The position numbers were made by a program, and so were the translations under genes. The notes below the pieces were generated by a model, which was not told where the DNA came from, made no database searches, and saw only the letters and a program-made list of their open reading frames with translations. From Actinomycetota bacterium (GTDB lineage: Bacteria > Actinomycetota > Thermoleophilia > RBG-16-64-13): 64,000 nucleotides of DNA. Shown here one piece after another: positions 52,491 to 61,461 of this stretch (the stretch's first letter is position 1; each line of letters starts with the position of its first letter). The DNA is taken from assembly GCA_012523095.1 (NCBI GenBank), contig JAAYJE010000048.1, positions 1 through 64,000 on the forward strand, written 5' to 3'.

Positions 52491-55112
52491 ATGGCAGAGG
52501 ACCGAGCCCCTCAGGGGAGATCGGGCGAAAAGACGCTGGTGCGTGATATCAGTTTTTGCGGAGTGCCGGAGAACGGCTCGAACGCATCCATGGTGGATGT
52601 GAAGGACGGCAAGATCATCCGCATCCGCCCGATGCACTACGACTGGAAGTACGATCCCGAGAAGCACATGAACCCCTGGAAGATGGAAGTGCGGGGGAGC
52701 AGTTTCGAGCCGAGCATGAAGACGCTCATCCCGCCTTACTCCATCGCGTACAAAAAGAGGGTGTACTCGCCGGCCCGTATCCGCTACCCCATGAAGCGGG
52801 TCGATTGGGATCCGAACGGTGCCCCCGGCTCCACCGGCCCCGGTGGTCGCAACACTCAGAACCGCGGCAAGAGCAAGTATGTGCGGATCTCCTGGGACGA
52901 GGCACTTGACACCATCGTCGGCGAGATGAACCGCATCAAAGAGACGTACGGACCGACCGCCCTTCTCTACCAGTGTGACCAACACGGCGAACAGAAGATA
53001 GTGCAGGCCTGTCACGGTGCCGGTCGCAAGCTGCTCCCGCTTTGGGGCGGCTACACGCTGCAGATCCGGCAGCCCGACAGCTGGGAAGGCTGGTGGTGGG
53101 GCAGCAAGCACTTCTGGGGGTGCGAGCCGGTCGGCCAGGGCAAGCAGAGCAATCTACTCTACGACGTAGCCAAGAACTGCGAGCTGCTCCTATTTTGGGG
53201 GTGTGATCAGGAGACCACGCCTTGGGGATGGCAGGGCCAGCTCCCCAGTCGACTATCCTATTGGTATACGGAGCTCGGCATCAAGCAGATCTACGTATGT
53301 CCCGATCTCAACTACGCGGCAGCCGTGCACGCCGACCGTTGGATCCCCGTGCTGCCCAACACCGACGCGGCCCTGTACCTGGCCATCACCTATTGGTGGT
53401 TCAAGCACGGCACCTATGACAAGGAGTACCTCAAGACCCACGCCGTGGGGGTGGAGGCCTACGAGGCCTATGTCATGGGCGACGAAGACGGCATAGCTAA
53501 GACTCCAGAGTGGGCGGAGCCCATCTGCGGGGTTCCCGCCCGCGTCATCAAGGCGCTGGCGGAGGAGTGGGCATCCAAGCGCACCAGCGTGGTCATCGGC
53601 AACGGCGGTCCCGGCATCCGCGGCCCGTACGCCACCGAGCCCGCCCGTCTGCAGAACATCTGTCTTGCCATGCAGGGCCTAGGCAGGCCGGGTGTCAACC
53701 AGGTGAAGATGATCGAGTGGGGCCTGTTCGACTTCCCCGATCAGTACGCCCAGCCCAGGCCGCTCCGCGTACCCAACCTACGCACGGCATACACCGGCGG
53801 CCACCCCTCGGACACGAACCACCCGTCGCTGCCCAAGACGTATGTGCCCAAGGCCATCCTCGAGGGTAAATGCGACTGGTGGGGTTGCGAGTCCGAGACG
53901 GCTCCGCGTGAGGACCAATTCGTGCACCGGTTCTATCCGGCGGAGGGTTGCTCTAAGATCCACGCCGTCTGGACCGACTCGCCGTCTTGGATCACCTGCT
54001 GGAACTCCGGCAACGACTACGTCCGGGCCATGCAGCATCCCGACATCGAGTTCATGTGGGCTCAGCACCCGTGGCTGGAGAACGACGCCCTCTTGGCCGA
54101 CATCATACTGCCGGTCAACACCAAGCTCGAAGAGGACGACATCGCCGCAGACATCTTCAGCGGCCAGTACAACCTGCTTTTCCCCGAGCAGAAGTGCATC
54201 GAGCCGCTGGGCGAGTCATACAGCGACTACGAGATCGTATGCATGCTGGCCGACAAGCTGGGTCTTCTCGAGGAGTATACCGGCGGGAAGAGCATCCCCG
54301 AGCTCATCAAGTACGGCTACGAGACCTCCCGTTGCGCCGACCTTATCAGTTGGGAAGAGTTGAATGAGAAGGGCTACTTGGTCATCCCGACGGCCGACAA
54401 CTGGGAGGACGAACCGGCCGGCTTCCAGAAGTTCTACGAAGATCCCAAGGCCAATCCGCTCACCACTCCCACGGGACTCCTGGAGTTCGAAGCGACGGGC
54501 TTGAAGGAGAACTTCCCCGACGATGTCGAGCGTCCTGCGGTGCCCAAGTGGATACCTCAGGGCATCAGTCACGAGGAGACCGTAGGCACTGAGCGGTCCA
54601 AGAAGTATCCATTTCTTGTGTGCTCCAATCATCCACGCTGGAGTGTCCACTCGCAGCACGAGGACATCACCTGGTTGCGTGAGATCCCCACCTGTAAGAT
54701 CACCGGGCCCGACGGGTATCAATACCATCCGGTCTGGCTGCACCCGGCGACGGCAGAGGACCGGGGGATCAAGGACGGCGATGTGATCACCATATACAAT
54801 GAGCGCGGCGCTGTGCTCGGCGCGGCCTATGTGACCGAGCGCATCATGCCCGACGTCATCTATATGGACCACGGAGCCAAATGGGATCCCATCGAGCCCG
54901 GCGTCCTCGACCGGGGCGGGGCCATAAACACCATCGTCCCGCGGAATACCACCTCGAAGAACGCGGTAGGCCACGCCGTAAGCGGCTTTCTCGCCGACGT
55001 TGAGAAGACCGACTTGGCGGCGCTCAAGAATAAATATGGAGACGCCTTCGAAAAGCCCTTCCACCCCTGCGCGGGTCCGGGTCTCGAGGCCTGCATCATA
55101 GGGGAGGCGTGA
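52491..55112 (+). CDS. Transhydroxylase-like bis-MGD molybdoenzyme, large subunit (substrate unknown)
   Basis: 873 residues, clearly related to AthL: shared blocks are WDPNGAPGSTGPGGRN, NRGKSKYVRISWDEALD, QPDSWEGWWWG (Asp196-Ser197, matching the Mo-ligand Asp174-Ser175) and QKCIEPLGESYSDYEI. His165 matches AthL His144. Other pocket residues differ: AthL GGWGGACRASHG (Trp354) is GIRGPYATEP here, and the Tyr560 region is shortened. It therefore probably acts on a different phenol, as resorcinol hydroxylase, hydroxyhydroquinone transhydroxylase and catechol dehydroxylases do within this family. No Tat signal or N-terminal Fe-S site is visible. Expression is probably IclR-controlled through the palindrome upstream. 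Confidence 0.88.
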   Translation: MAEDRAPQGRSGEKTLVRDISFCGVPENGSNASMVDVKDGKIIRIRPMHYDWKYDPEKHMNPWKMEVRGSSFEPSMKTLIPPYSIAYKKRVYSPARIRYPMKRVDWDPNGAPGSTGPGGRNTQNRGKSKYVRISWDEALDTIVGEMNRIKETYGPTALLYQCDQHGEQKIVQACHGAGRKLLPLWGGYTLQIRQPDSWEGWWWGSKHFWGCEPVGQGKQSNLLYDVAKNCELLLFWGCDQETTPWGWQGQLPSRLSYWYTELGIKQIYVCPDLNYAAAVHADRWIPVLPNTDAALYLAITYWWFKHGTYDKEYLKTHAVGVEAYEAYVMGDEDGIAKTPEWAEPICGVPARVIKALAEEWASKRTSVVIGNGGPGIRGPYATEPARLQNICLAMQGLGRPGVNQVKMIEWGLFDFPDQYAQPRPLRVPNLRTAYTGGHPSDTNHPSLPKTYVPKAILEGKCDWWGCESETAPREDQFVHRFYPAEGCSKIHAVWTDSPSWITCWNSGNDYVRAMQHPDIEFMWAQHPWLENDALLADIILPVNTKLEEDDIAADIFSGQYNLLFPEQKCIEPLGESYSDYEIVCMLADKLGLLEEYTGGKSIPELIKYGYETSRCADLISWEELNEKGYLVIPTADNWEDEPAGFQKFYEDPKANPLTTPTGLLEFEATGLKENFPDDVERPAVPKWIPQGISHEETVGTERSKKYPFLVCSNHPRWSVHSQHEDITWLREIPTCKITGPDGYQYHPVWLHPATAEDRGIKDGDVITIYNERGAVLGAAYVTERIMPDVIYMDHGAKWDPIEPGVLDRGGAINTIVPRNTTSKNAVGHAVSGFLADVEKTDLAALKNKYGDAFEKPFHPCAGPGLEACIIGEA

Positions 55113-55113
55113 G

Positions 55114-55947
55114 ATGGGCAAAGTACTCGTTATCAACTACGATATCTGCAACGGCTGCTACAACTGTCAGATAGCCTGCAAGGACGAGCATGTGGTCAAC
55201 GATTGGTCGCCCATCGCCAAGCCTCAGCCGGACACAGGGCAATTCTGGAACAAGGTCTACGACAATGTGCGCGGCCAGGTGCCGAAGGTGATGATCACTT
55301 ACGAGCACAGCATCTGCCAGCACTGCGATGAGGCTCCGTGTATCGCGGCCTGCAATGCGCACGCCATCTACAAGCGGCCGGACGGCATCGTGATCATCGA
55401 TCCCGACAAGTGCCTGGGCAATAGGATGTGTATCGCGGCCTGTCCGTATGAGAACGTCATCTACTTCAACGATGCCCTCAACATAGCCCAGAAGTGCACC
55501 TTCTGCGCTCACCTCCTTGATGATGGATGGAGCGAACCGCGGTGCGTGGACGCCTGCCCGACCGGGGCCTTCACGTTCGGCGACGAAGACGATCCTATGA
55601 TCAAGGAGCTCATCGCCAAGGCGGAGCTGTTGAAACCCGAACTGGCCCATGTCAAGCCTCGGGTCTACTACATCGGCCTGCCAAAGAAGTTCATAGCCGG
55701 CGCGGTGTTCGACAAGGAGGCCGACCTCTGCCTGGAGGGCGTGACCGTCACCGCCGTCAACGCCGAGTCGGGCGAGGAGACCCGGGTAACAAGTGACGGC
55801 TACGGAGATTTCTGGCTACGTGGCCTCAAGGATGGTGTGTACACTCTTACGATAGAGAAGCCGGGCTACCTGGCTCAGAAGCACGGACCGGTGGACGTGA
55901 CCCAGAAAGACCTCAACGTAGGCGATATCGCTTTGTGGAAAGCTTGA
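55114..55947 (+). CDS. Fe-S small subunit of the second transhydroxylase-like enzyme
   Basis: 277 residues, AthS-like: polyferredoxin part plus a C-terminal carboxypeptidase-regulatory-like beta-sandwich (AGAVFDKEADLCLEGVTV ... GVYTLTIEKPGYLAQ). Unlike the neighbouring AthS, the first motif is complete (Cys12, Cys15, Cys18, Cys22 in CNGCYNCQIAC). The others are CQHCDEAPCIAAC, CLGNRMCIAACPYE, CTFCAHLL and CVDACPTGAF, enough for four [4Fe-4S] clusters. It begins 1 base after the large-subunit stop. A full electron wire suggests a net redox reaction (hydroxylation or dehydroxylation) rather than a pure OH transfer; this is inference. Confidence 0.9.
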   Translation: MGKVLVINYDICNGCYNCQIACKDEHVVNDWSPIAKPQPDTGQFWNKVYDNVRGQVPKVMITYEHSICQHCDEAPCIAACNAHAIYKRPDGIVIIDPDKCLGNRMCIAACPYENVIYFNDALNIAQKCTFCAHLLDDGWSEPRCVDACPTGAFTFGDEDDPMIKELIAKAELLKPELAHVKPRVYYIGLPKKFIAGAVFDKEADLCLEGVTVTAVNAESGEETRVTSDGYGDFWLRGLKDGVYTLTIEKPGYLAQKHGPVDVTQKDLNVGDIALWKA

Positions 55948-56239
55948 GAGACCAAACGATCTCTTGTACAGGCCTTGACCCCCTGGGCCCGCTCCCCCCG
56001 CGGGCTCAGGGGTCAGGCGCAGTAAGGGCGGGTGCGGCTCGACTGCGCGAGCAAGGCGTGGAAGGGCTGGCGGTATGTTGCTAGTATGCAGCGGGTTGAA
56101 GTGCCCGCACAGAGCATTGCCTGCTGGATGGCTCGACCGGAATGACTCACGCGGGAGGTGCCTTGACTTGGATCATTGAGTGAGGGGCAGGAGCGGCGTA
56201 TCATCCGATCTGCGGAGGAGAGCATGCGAAAGGAGCATC
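55948..56239. other. Intergenic region with GC-rich hairpin
   Basis: 292 bases. A long imperfect stem (55976-55991 with 56001-56015; TGACCCC... / ...GGGGTCA) lies 28 bases after the small-subunit stop and probably ends that transcript, though no T-run follows. The rest, before the binding-protein gene, shows no clear operator. Confidence 0.5.
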
Positions 56240-57739
56240 ATGGCGGATGAGGACAGGAATATCAGAGACGATGAATACCAGAGTGCGGCGGAAGGCAAGA
56301 CGGTCAGTCGCCGCGATTTCCTCAAGATGGCCGGAGTCGCCGGAGCGGCGGTCGGTCTTGCGGGCGGCCTGGGCGGCCTAGTCGCTGCGTGCGGCGACGA
56401 CGAAGAACCGGCGACCACCACGGCGGGGGCCGAGACCACCACCACGGCGGGGGCCGAGACCACCACCACGGCTGCGGGCGAGACGACGACCACCGCGAGC
56501 GCGGGAGCGGAGATGGGCCGCGAGGTCAAGATCGGCTTCGTCACGCCGCTGACCGGCGGGATCGCCTCCTTCGGCGTACCCGATCAGTACTGCGCGGACA
56601 GGGCCAAGGAGGCCATCGGGGACGGAATCGTCTGCGGTGACAACAAGAAACACCCGGTGACGATCGTTGTGCGCGACAGCCAGTCCGACACCAACCGGGC
56701 GGCGCAGGTGACGGGCGACCTCATCACACAGGATAATTGCGACATCATCGTGACGGCGTCCACTCCGGATACAGTCTGCCCGGTGGCCGATCAGGCCGAG
56801 GCACTGCAGACCCCCTGTCTGTCGAACGACTGTCCGTGGCAGGCGTACGTAGCCACGCGCGCGGCTGGCGATATGAACGCGACCTTCAAGTGGACCTACC
56901 ACACTTTCTGGGGCCTAGAGGATGTGGTGGCCAACTTCGTCGACATGTGGAGCCAGGTGACCACCAACAACAAGGTCGGGTGCGTGTGGTCCAACGACGC
57001 CGACGGCCAGGCCTGGAAAGAGGGCTGGGCTTCCGCGTACGAGGCGGCTGGGATTACCGCCGTTATTCCGGGCGATTTCCAGCTCCAGACTGAGGACTTC
57101 ACCAGCCAGATTGCGCAATTCAAGGCTGAAGGCTGCGAGTTGGGTCTGGGTATCTTCATCCCGCCGGACTTCACCAACTTCTGGAAGCAGGCCGCTCAGC
57201 AGGGCTGGAGGCCCAAACTGGCCAGCTTCGGGAAGGCCCTGCTCTTCCCGGAGTCGGTTGAGTCGGTGGGTGAAGTGGGTAACGGTCTGACCACTGAGGT
57301 CTGGTGGACGCCGACCCATCCGTTCACGTCGCCGCTCACCGGTGAGACCTGCCAGGAGTTCGCCGATGAGTACTCAAGGCGACATAATGACGCGCAGTGG
57401 ACTCAACCGTTGCTGCACTTCATCATCTTCGAGTGGGCCGTCGACGTGCTCAAGCGGACATCCGACGTGGATGATAAGGAAGCCATAATGGCGGCTGTCA
57501 AGACCACCAAGATGGATACCATAGGCGGCCACATCGACTTCTCTGCTCCGGTCGAGGCCGGTCCTCCGTGGACCCCGGGACCGCGTCACGTGCACGAGAA
57601 CGTCTACAAGACGCCGCAGGTCGGTGGTCAGTGGCGCACGGGCACCAAGTACCCGTACGAATTGACCATAGTCAGCACCGCGGCGGTGCCCCCCGAGCTG
57701 GGCATCAAGGTCGCCGATAAGGTGCAGCCGCTCTCTTAA
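56240..57739 (+). CDS. Tat-exported substrate-binding lipoprotein, Liv type
   Basis: 499 residues. It has a twin-arginine signal SRRDFLKMAG (23-32) ending in a lipobox-like LVAAC (Cys51), so it is probably exported folded and lipid-anchored. A Thr-rich linker with repeated TTTAGAE units follows, then a type I periplasmic-binding fold starting VKIGFVTPLTGGIASFGVPD. Tat export is unusual for this family and may mean cofactor or fast folding. It heads the second Liv-type transporter, right after the second molybdoenzyme operon, so an aromatic ligand is plausible. AAAGGAG precedes the ATG; a tatA gene lies 5 kb downstream. Confidence 0.92.
   Translation: MADEDRNIRDDEYQSAAEGKTVSRRDFLKMAGVAGAAVGLAGGLGGLVAACGDDEEPATTTAGAETTTTAGAETTTTAAGETTTTASAGAEMGREVKIGFVTPLTGGIASFGVPDQYCADRAKEAIGDGIVCGDNKKHPVTIVVRDSQSDTNRAAQVTGDLITQDNCDIIVTASTPDTVCPVADQAEALQTPCLSNDCPWQAYVATRAAGDMNATFKWTYHTFWGLEDVVANFVDMWSQVTTNNKVGCVWSNDADGQAWKEGWASAYEAAGITAVIPGDFQLQTEDFTSQIAQFKAEGCELGLGIFIPPDFTNFWKQAAQQGWRPKLASFGKALLFPESVESVGEVGNGLTTEVWWTPTHPFTSPLTGETCQEFADEYSRRHNDAQWTQPLLHFIIFEWAVDVLKRTSDVDDKEAIMAAVKTTKMDTIGGHIDFSAPVEAGPPWTPGPRHVHENVYKTPQVGGQWRTGTKYPYELTIVSTAAVPPELGIKVADKVQPLS
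56413..56475 (+). repeat. Short tandem repeat coding a Thr-rich linker
   Basis: Units near ACCACCACGGCGGGGGCCGA (21-base period) repeat in tandem and degrade further downstream. They encode ETTTTAG-type linker between the lipid-anchored Cys and the binding domain. Confidence 0.7.
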
Positions 57740-57773
57740 TCGATACGGCTACACCGGTCGGACATCGTGGTTC

Positions 57774-57820
57774 ATGGCGTTGTTGTCTGAGGCGTTCTGT
57801 GCCTCGGGCAACAACGCCAT
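57774..57820 (+). terminator. Hairpin after the Tat-exported binding-protein gene
   Basis: ATGGCGTTGTTG with TGAGGC (57774-57793) pairs with GCCTCGGGCAACAACGCCAT (57801-57820), leaving a small internal mismatch. No U-tract follows, so it may protect the mRNA 3' end or cause partial termination before the ATPase genes. Confidence 0.5.
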
Positions 57821-57925
57821 CCCTACAACGGCGGCCGAGGCATGAGCCGATGATCATGCGCCTTCTTGACCTGAATCGGTCGAGTGTGAAATGCTAGAGA
57901 CCTGCGTGATGGGATCATTCCGGGC

Positions 57926-57956
57926 TTGACCCTACCGCTGAGAGCTCCAGTACAGT
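57926..57956 (+). promoter_or_regulatory. Candidate promoter for the second transporter ATPase genes
   Basis: TTGACC (57926-57931) and TACAGT (57951-57956) have 19-base spacing and lie 40 bases before the ATG at 57996. It matches 5/6 and 4/6 consensus positions, but the spacing is long. Confidence 0.3.
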
Positions 57957-57995
57957 GAGGAAGGGATACAGGGTGATCCACGGAGGTACACACTT

Positions 57996-58724
57996 ATGAC
58001 GACGGCTCTCGAGACCCAAGACCTGCGCAAGGCCTTCGGCGGGGTCCTGGTGATCGACGATCTTAGCATCAACGTAGACACGGGAGAGGCACTGGGTATC
58101 GTGGGCCCCAATGGAGCCGGCAAGACCACGTGGTTCAACCTGATCACCGGCACTGTGCGCCCTGATGCCGGCAAGGTCGTCTTTCTTGGAAGGGATATCA
58201 CGAACCTCTCCAGGCACGAGCGTTGCCGTGAGGGGATAGGTCGCACCTTCCAGATACCAAGACCATTCTCCGGCATGACGGTATTTGAGAACGTGCTTGT
58301 GGGCGCTACTCACGGCCGGAGGATGGGGGAGCGGGCGTCATACGAACGCTGCATCGAGATCCTCGAATGGACCGGGCTGATGGGGAAAGTGAACGTCCTC
58401 GCCGGCACGCTCACACTGCTTGACCGTAAGCGTCTAGAGCTGGCTCGGGCTCTTGCCACCGACCCGCAGGTGCTACTCATGGACGAGATCGCGGGCGGTC
58501 TTACCCAGGCGGAGGTGGAGGCGCTGATCGAGGAGATCAAGGCATTGCGTGCGCAGACCGGTATCACGATCGTCTGGATAGAGCACGTTGTGCATGCACT
58601 CCTCGCTGTGGTCGACCGCATCGTGGTCATCAACTTCGGGCGGAAGCTCTGCGAGGGCGAGCCCAGGGAGGTCATGAACAGTCAGGAGGTTCAGGCCTGT
58701 TATATGGGAGGTACGCCGGCATGA
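57996..58724 (+). CDS. livG: Liv-type ABC transporter ATPase, LivG family
   Basis: 242 residues. Walker A is GPNGAGKTT. The signature region is degenerate (AGTLTLLDRKRLELARAL, typical of LivG), with Walker B VLLMDEIAGGLTQAE and H-loop WIEHVV. DEIAGG replaces the usual DEPxxG. GGAGG precedes the ATG. The gene order here (binding protein, ATPases, then permeases) differs from the first transporter, so the two are independent acquisitions rather than a recent duplication. Confidence 0.92.
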   Translation: MTTALETQDLRKAFGGVLVIDDLSINVDTGEALGIVGPNGAGKTTWFNLITGTVRPDAGKVVFLGRDITNLSRHERCREGIGRTFQIPRPFSGMTVFENVLVGATHGRRMGERASYERCIEILEWTGLMGKVNVLAGTLTLLDRKRLELARALATDPQVLLMDEIAGGLTQAEVEALIEEIKALRAQTGITIVWIEHVVHALLAVVDRIVVINFGRKLCEGEPREVMNSQEVQACYMGGTPA

Positions 58725-59419
58725 GCCTGCTGGAAATCGAGAATGTAAGTGTCTTCTATGAGGACTTCCAGGCGCTCTACGACCTCAACATCAAGATAGA
58801 AGAAGGCGAGATCTTCGCCTGTATCGGCGCCAACGGCGCCGGCAAGAGCACAATGCTGAGGACTGTTGCCGGGGTTCTGTTTCCCAGACAGGGGCACATC
58901 CTTTTCGATGGCACGCCCATCGACAACATGCCGCCCCATAAGCGCGTGGAACTCGGCATCTCATCGGTGCCGGAGGGCCGGAGGGTCTTCCCGAGTCTGA
59001 GCGTGCACGAGAATCTTCTTATCGGCGGATATCGTAATCGTAAGGGCCCGTGGACCACGGATGCCGTCTACGAGCTCTTCCCGTTGCTGCAGCCGCTGAA
59101 GAAGCGCCAAGCTTCCGGCCTGTCCGGCGGTGAGCAACAGGCTCTGGCCATCGGCCGTGCGCTCATGGCCAACCCTAGGCTCATCCTCATGGACGAGGTC
59201 TCCTTAGGTCTGGCTCCGGTGGTCATCAAGAGGATTTATGAAGCCTTCCCGATCCTTCTCCAGAACGGCTGCACCATCCTCGTTGTGGAGCAGGACGTTC
59301 AGCACGTCCTTACGGTGGCGACGCATGTGGCGTGCTTCCTCGAGGGCCGGATCGCTCTGCAGGGAGTCCCGAGCGATCTGACCACCGAACAGATAACAGC
59401 GGCCTACTTCGGGGTATAG
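58721..59419 (+). CDS. livF: Liv-type ABC transporter ATPase, LivF family
   Basis: 232 residues with Walker A GANGAGKST, signature LSGGEQQALAIGRAL, Walker B LILMDEVSLGLAP, and QDVQHVLTVATHVACFLEGRI. DEVSLG replaces DEPSLG. It overlaps the upstream ATPase gene by ATGA and is followed 2 bases later by the permease gene. Confidence 0.92.
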   Translation: MSLLEIENVSVFYEDFQALYDLNIKIEEGEIFACIGANGAGKSTMLRTVAGVLFPRQGHILFDGTPIDNMPPHKRVELGISSVPEGRRVFPSLSVHENLLIGGYRNRKGPWTTDAVYELFPLLQPLKKRQASGLSGGEQQALAIGRALMANPRLILMDEVSLGLAPVVIKRIYEAFPILLQNGCTILVVEQDVQHVLTVATHVACFLEGRIALQGVPSDLTTEQITAAYFGV

Positions 59420-59421
59420 TT

Positions 59422-60294
59422 ATGGATTGGTTAAACGCAGCAGTTCAAGGCATCCTTCTGGGCGGCCTCTATGCCCTGTTCGCGGTGGGTCTGTCGCTTG
59501 TGTTCGGGACCATGCGCCTTGTCAACCTTGCTCACGGCGACCTCACGATCATTCCCGCGTACGTGGCTCTCGTGATCGTCGGAGTCGCGAAGTTCAACGC
59601 TTTCTACTCGATCCCGATCGTCATGGTGATCATGTTCATCGTCGGTTATCTGCTGCAACGAGGGGTGCTTAACTTCGTTGTGGTCAGGGGCGATATCGCG
59701 GGCGTGATAGTGACCTTCGGACTATCCATCGTGATCGCCAACGCCCTTCAGGAGGGATTCACCGCCAACTCACAGGGTCTCGACGCGGGCAAGATCGAGA
59801 ACCTCAGCATCACCATCAACGAAAGACTAGCCATCGGCTGGTTGCCGCTTCTCATATTCGTCATGGCGCTGGTGGTCATCACTCTGCTCCAGCTGTTTAT
59901 GAACCGCACCAAGATGGGGCGGGCTTTCCGCGCCGTGTCCGATGATCAAGAGGCGGCTCGGTTGATGGGTATCAACACGAGGCACATATGGGCGGTGGCC
60001 ATGGGCGTTGCCCTCCTTATCGTCAGCATCGGCGGCGTGATGATGGGCATCAGGACGACGTTCCATCCGCTCCTCGGCGCCGACCGCCTCATATTCGCAT
60101 TTGAGGCCGTGATCATCGGAGGGATGGGATCGAGCTGGGGGACACTGCTTGGAGGCGTCATCCTGGGAATGGCCCAGACGCTCGGTGCGCGCGCCTTCGG
60201 TTCCGCGTGGCAGATCCTCGTCGGGCATGTGGTCTTCATAATCATCCTTGCACTTAGGCCACAGGGATTCCTAGCGAAGACGGTGACGGCATGA
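59422..60294 (+). CDS. livH: Liv-type ABC transporter permease, LivH family
   Basis: 290-residue membrane protein starting AAVQGILLGGLYALFAVGLS and continuing FGTMRLVNLAHGDLTII, with the coupling loop RTKMGRAFRAVSDDQEAARLMGIN and GGMGSSWGTLLGGVILGMAQ. The real start is the ATG 2 bases after livF; the open frame that runs back into livF is not used. Its stop overlaps the livM start. Confidence 0.92.
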   Translation: MDWLNAAVQGILLGGLYALFAVGLSLVFGTMRLVNLAHGDLTIIPAYVALVIVGVAKFNAFYSIPIVMVIMFIVGYLLQRGVLNFVVVRGDIAGVIVTFGLSIVIANALQEGFTANSQGLDAGKIENLSITINERLAIGWLPLLIFVMALVVITLLQLFMNRTKMGRAFRAVSDDQEAARLMGINTRHIWAVAMGVALLIVSIGGVMMGIRTTFHPLLGADRLIFAFEAVIIGGMGSSWGTLLGGVILGMAQTLGARAFGSAWQILVGHVVFIIILALRPQGFLAKTVTA

Positions 60295-61367
60295 GCACGC
60301 CCATAGCAACAAGCGTCTCCGGTGAGAAGCGATATTCCGTCTCGGTGGCAAGCCGGACGAACTTCTACATCCTTGCCGCCGGTGTAATCATCTTCATCAT
60401 CCTTGCCACACTGCCCTTGTTCGGCGGCACGGCGCTGACGCGGAGACTGGTGGATTTCTTCACCCTACTCGCTCTGGCCGAACTGTGGAACCTCATGGTT
60501 GGTTACGCAGGTCTTCTGTCGGCCGGACAGCAGGGCTTCATCGGCATCGGGTCGTACACGCTCTGGCTGTTCGCCGACAAGTTCGGCATCCATCCGTTCA
60601 TCGCCGTCATCTTCGCGGCCATCGGTGGCGCGATCATCGCGTTGCCGGCAGCTGCTTTGGTGTTCAGACTCAAGGGGGGCTATCTGGCCATCGGCACCTG
60701 GGTCATCGCGGAGACACTTCGGCTCATAGTGGCGAACATCAAGTCCACCGGCGGCGGATCGGGGATCACGATCCAGGCGGCCAGCCAACTCGGCACCGAG
60801 ACGAGGGTCCCCGGCGCGTACTGGTGGGCGCTCGCTTCGGCTCTTATCGCCATCGTGGTGACGTATCTCCTGCTTCGTTCGCGAACGGGACTTGCCTTGA
60901 AGGCGATGCGTGACAATGACCTCGCGGCGGAGAGTGCCGGCGTGAACCTGTGGCGCAGCAAGATGTACACATGGGTCATAGCCGGGGCGGGGTGTGCCTT
61001 GGTCGGCGCGATCGTGGCCATCCACTTGTTGCGGGTGCAACCGGCGGCGGCCTTCCACATCAACTGGACTGCATATCTCATTTTCATCACCGTTATCGGT
61101 GGGATGGGGACGATCGAGGGGCCGGTCATCGGGACGATCATCTTCTACGTGCTTCGCGAAACGACGAGCAAGTACGGCACCTGGTACTTCATCGCGCTCG
61201 GCATCCTGGCCATCGTCGTGACCATCTGGAGTCCGGCCGGCATCTATGGTTACGTCATCAAGAAGACGAATTTCATGGTCTTCCCGTTACAGCGGAAGCT
61301 GAGCGTGCTCGATGAAGGAACGGCGCCTGCCGAGATCGGGACCGGCGCGGAGAAGACGGCGGGCTGA
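60291..61367 (+). CDS. livM: Liv-type ABC transporter permease, LivM family
   Basis: 358 residues, multispanning, with LNMVGYAGLLSAGQQGFIG in the form LWNLMVGYAGLLSAGQQGF, the coupling loop RTGLALKAMRDNDLAAESAGVN and GGMGTIEGPVIGTIIFY. It is the last gene of the transporter operon and is followed by a terminator hairpin. Confidence 0.92.
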   Translation: MSTPIATSVSGEKRYSVSVASRTNFYILAAGVIIFIILATLPLFGGTALTRRLVDFFTLLALAELWNLMVGYAGLLSAGQQGFIGIGSYTLWLFADKFGIHPFIAVIFAAIGGAIIALPAAALVFRLKGGYLAIGTWVIAETLRLIVANIKSTGGGSGITIQAASQLGTETRVPGAYWWALASALIAIVVTYLLLRSRTGLALKAMRDNDLAAESAGVNLWRSKMYTWVIAGAGCALVGAIVAIHLLRVQPAAAFHINWTAYLIFITVIGGMGTIEGPVIGTIIFYVLRETTSKYGTWYFIALGILAIVVTIWSPAGIYGYVIKKTNFMVFPLQRKLSVLDEGTAPAEIGTGAEKTAG

Positions 61368-61386
61368 GACTGAGTGCGGCGTGCAT

Positions 61387-61438
61387 AGCCGGAGAGGGGC
61401 CGCTCTGAGAACAGTGGCCCCTCTCCGGCTCACTGTTT
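61387..61438 (+). terminator. Terminator after the second transporter
   Basis: A 15-bp perfect stem AGCCGGAGAGGGGCC / GGCCCCTCTCCGGCT (61387-61401, 61416-61430), then CACTGTTTCG. It separates the operon from the second iclR gene. Confidence 0.8.
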
Positions 61439-61461
61439 CGCCGGTGAAGGAGCGCGCCGCC

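Noticed and set aside
56413-56475. CRISPR-like short repeats
   Set aside because: The repeats are in-frame Thr-rich linker codons without spacers; no CRISPR array or cas gene exists in the window.
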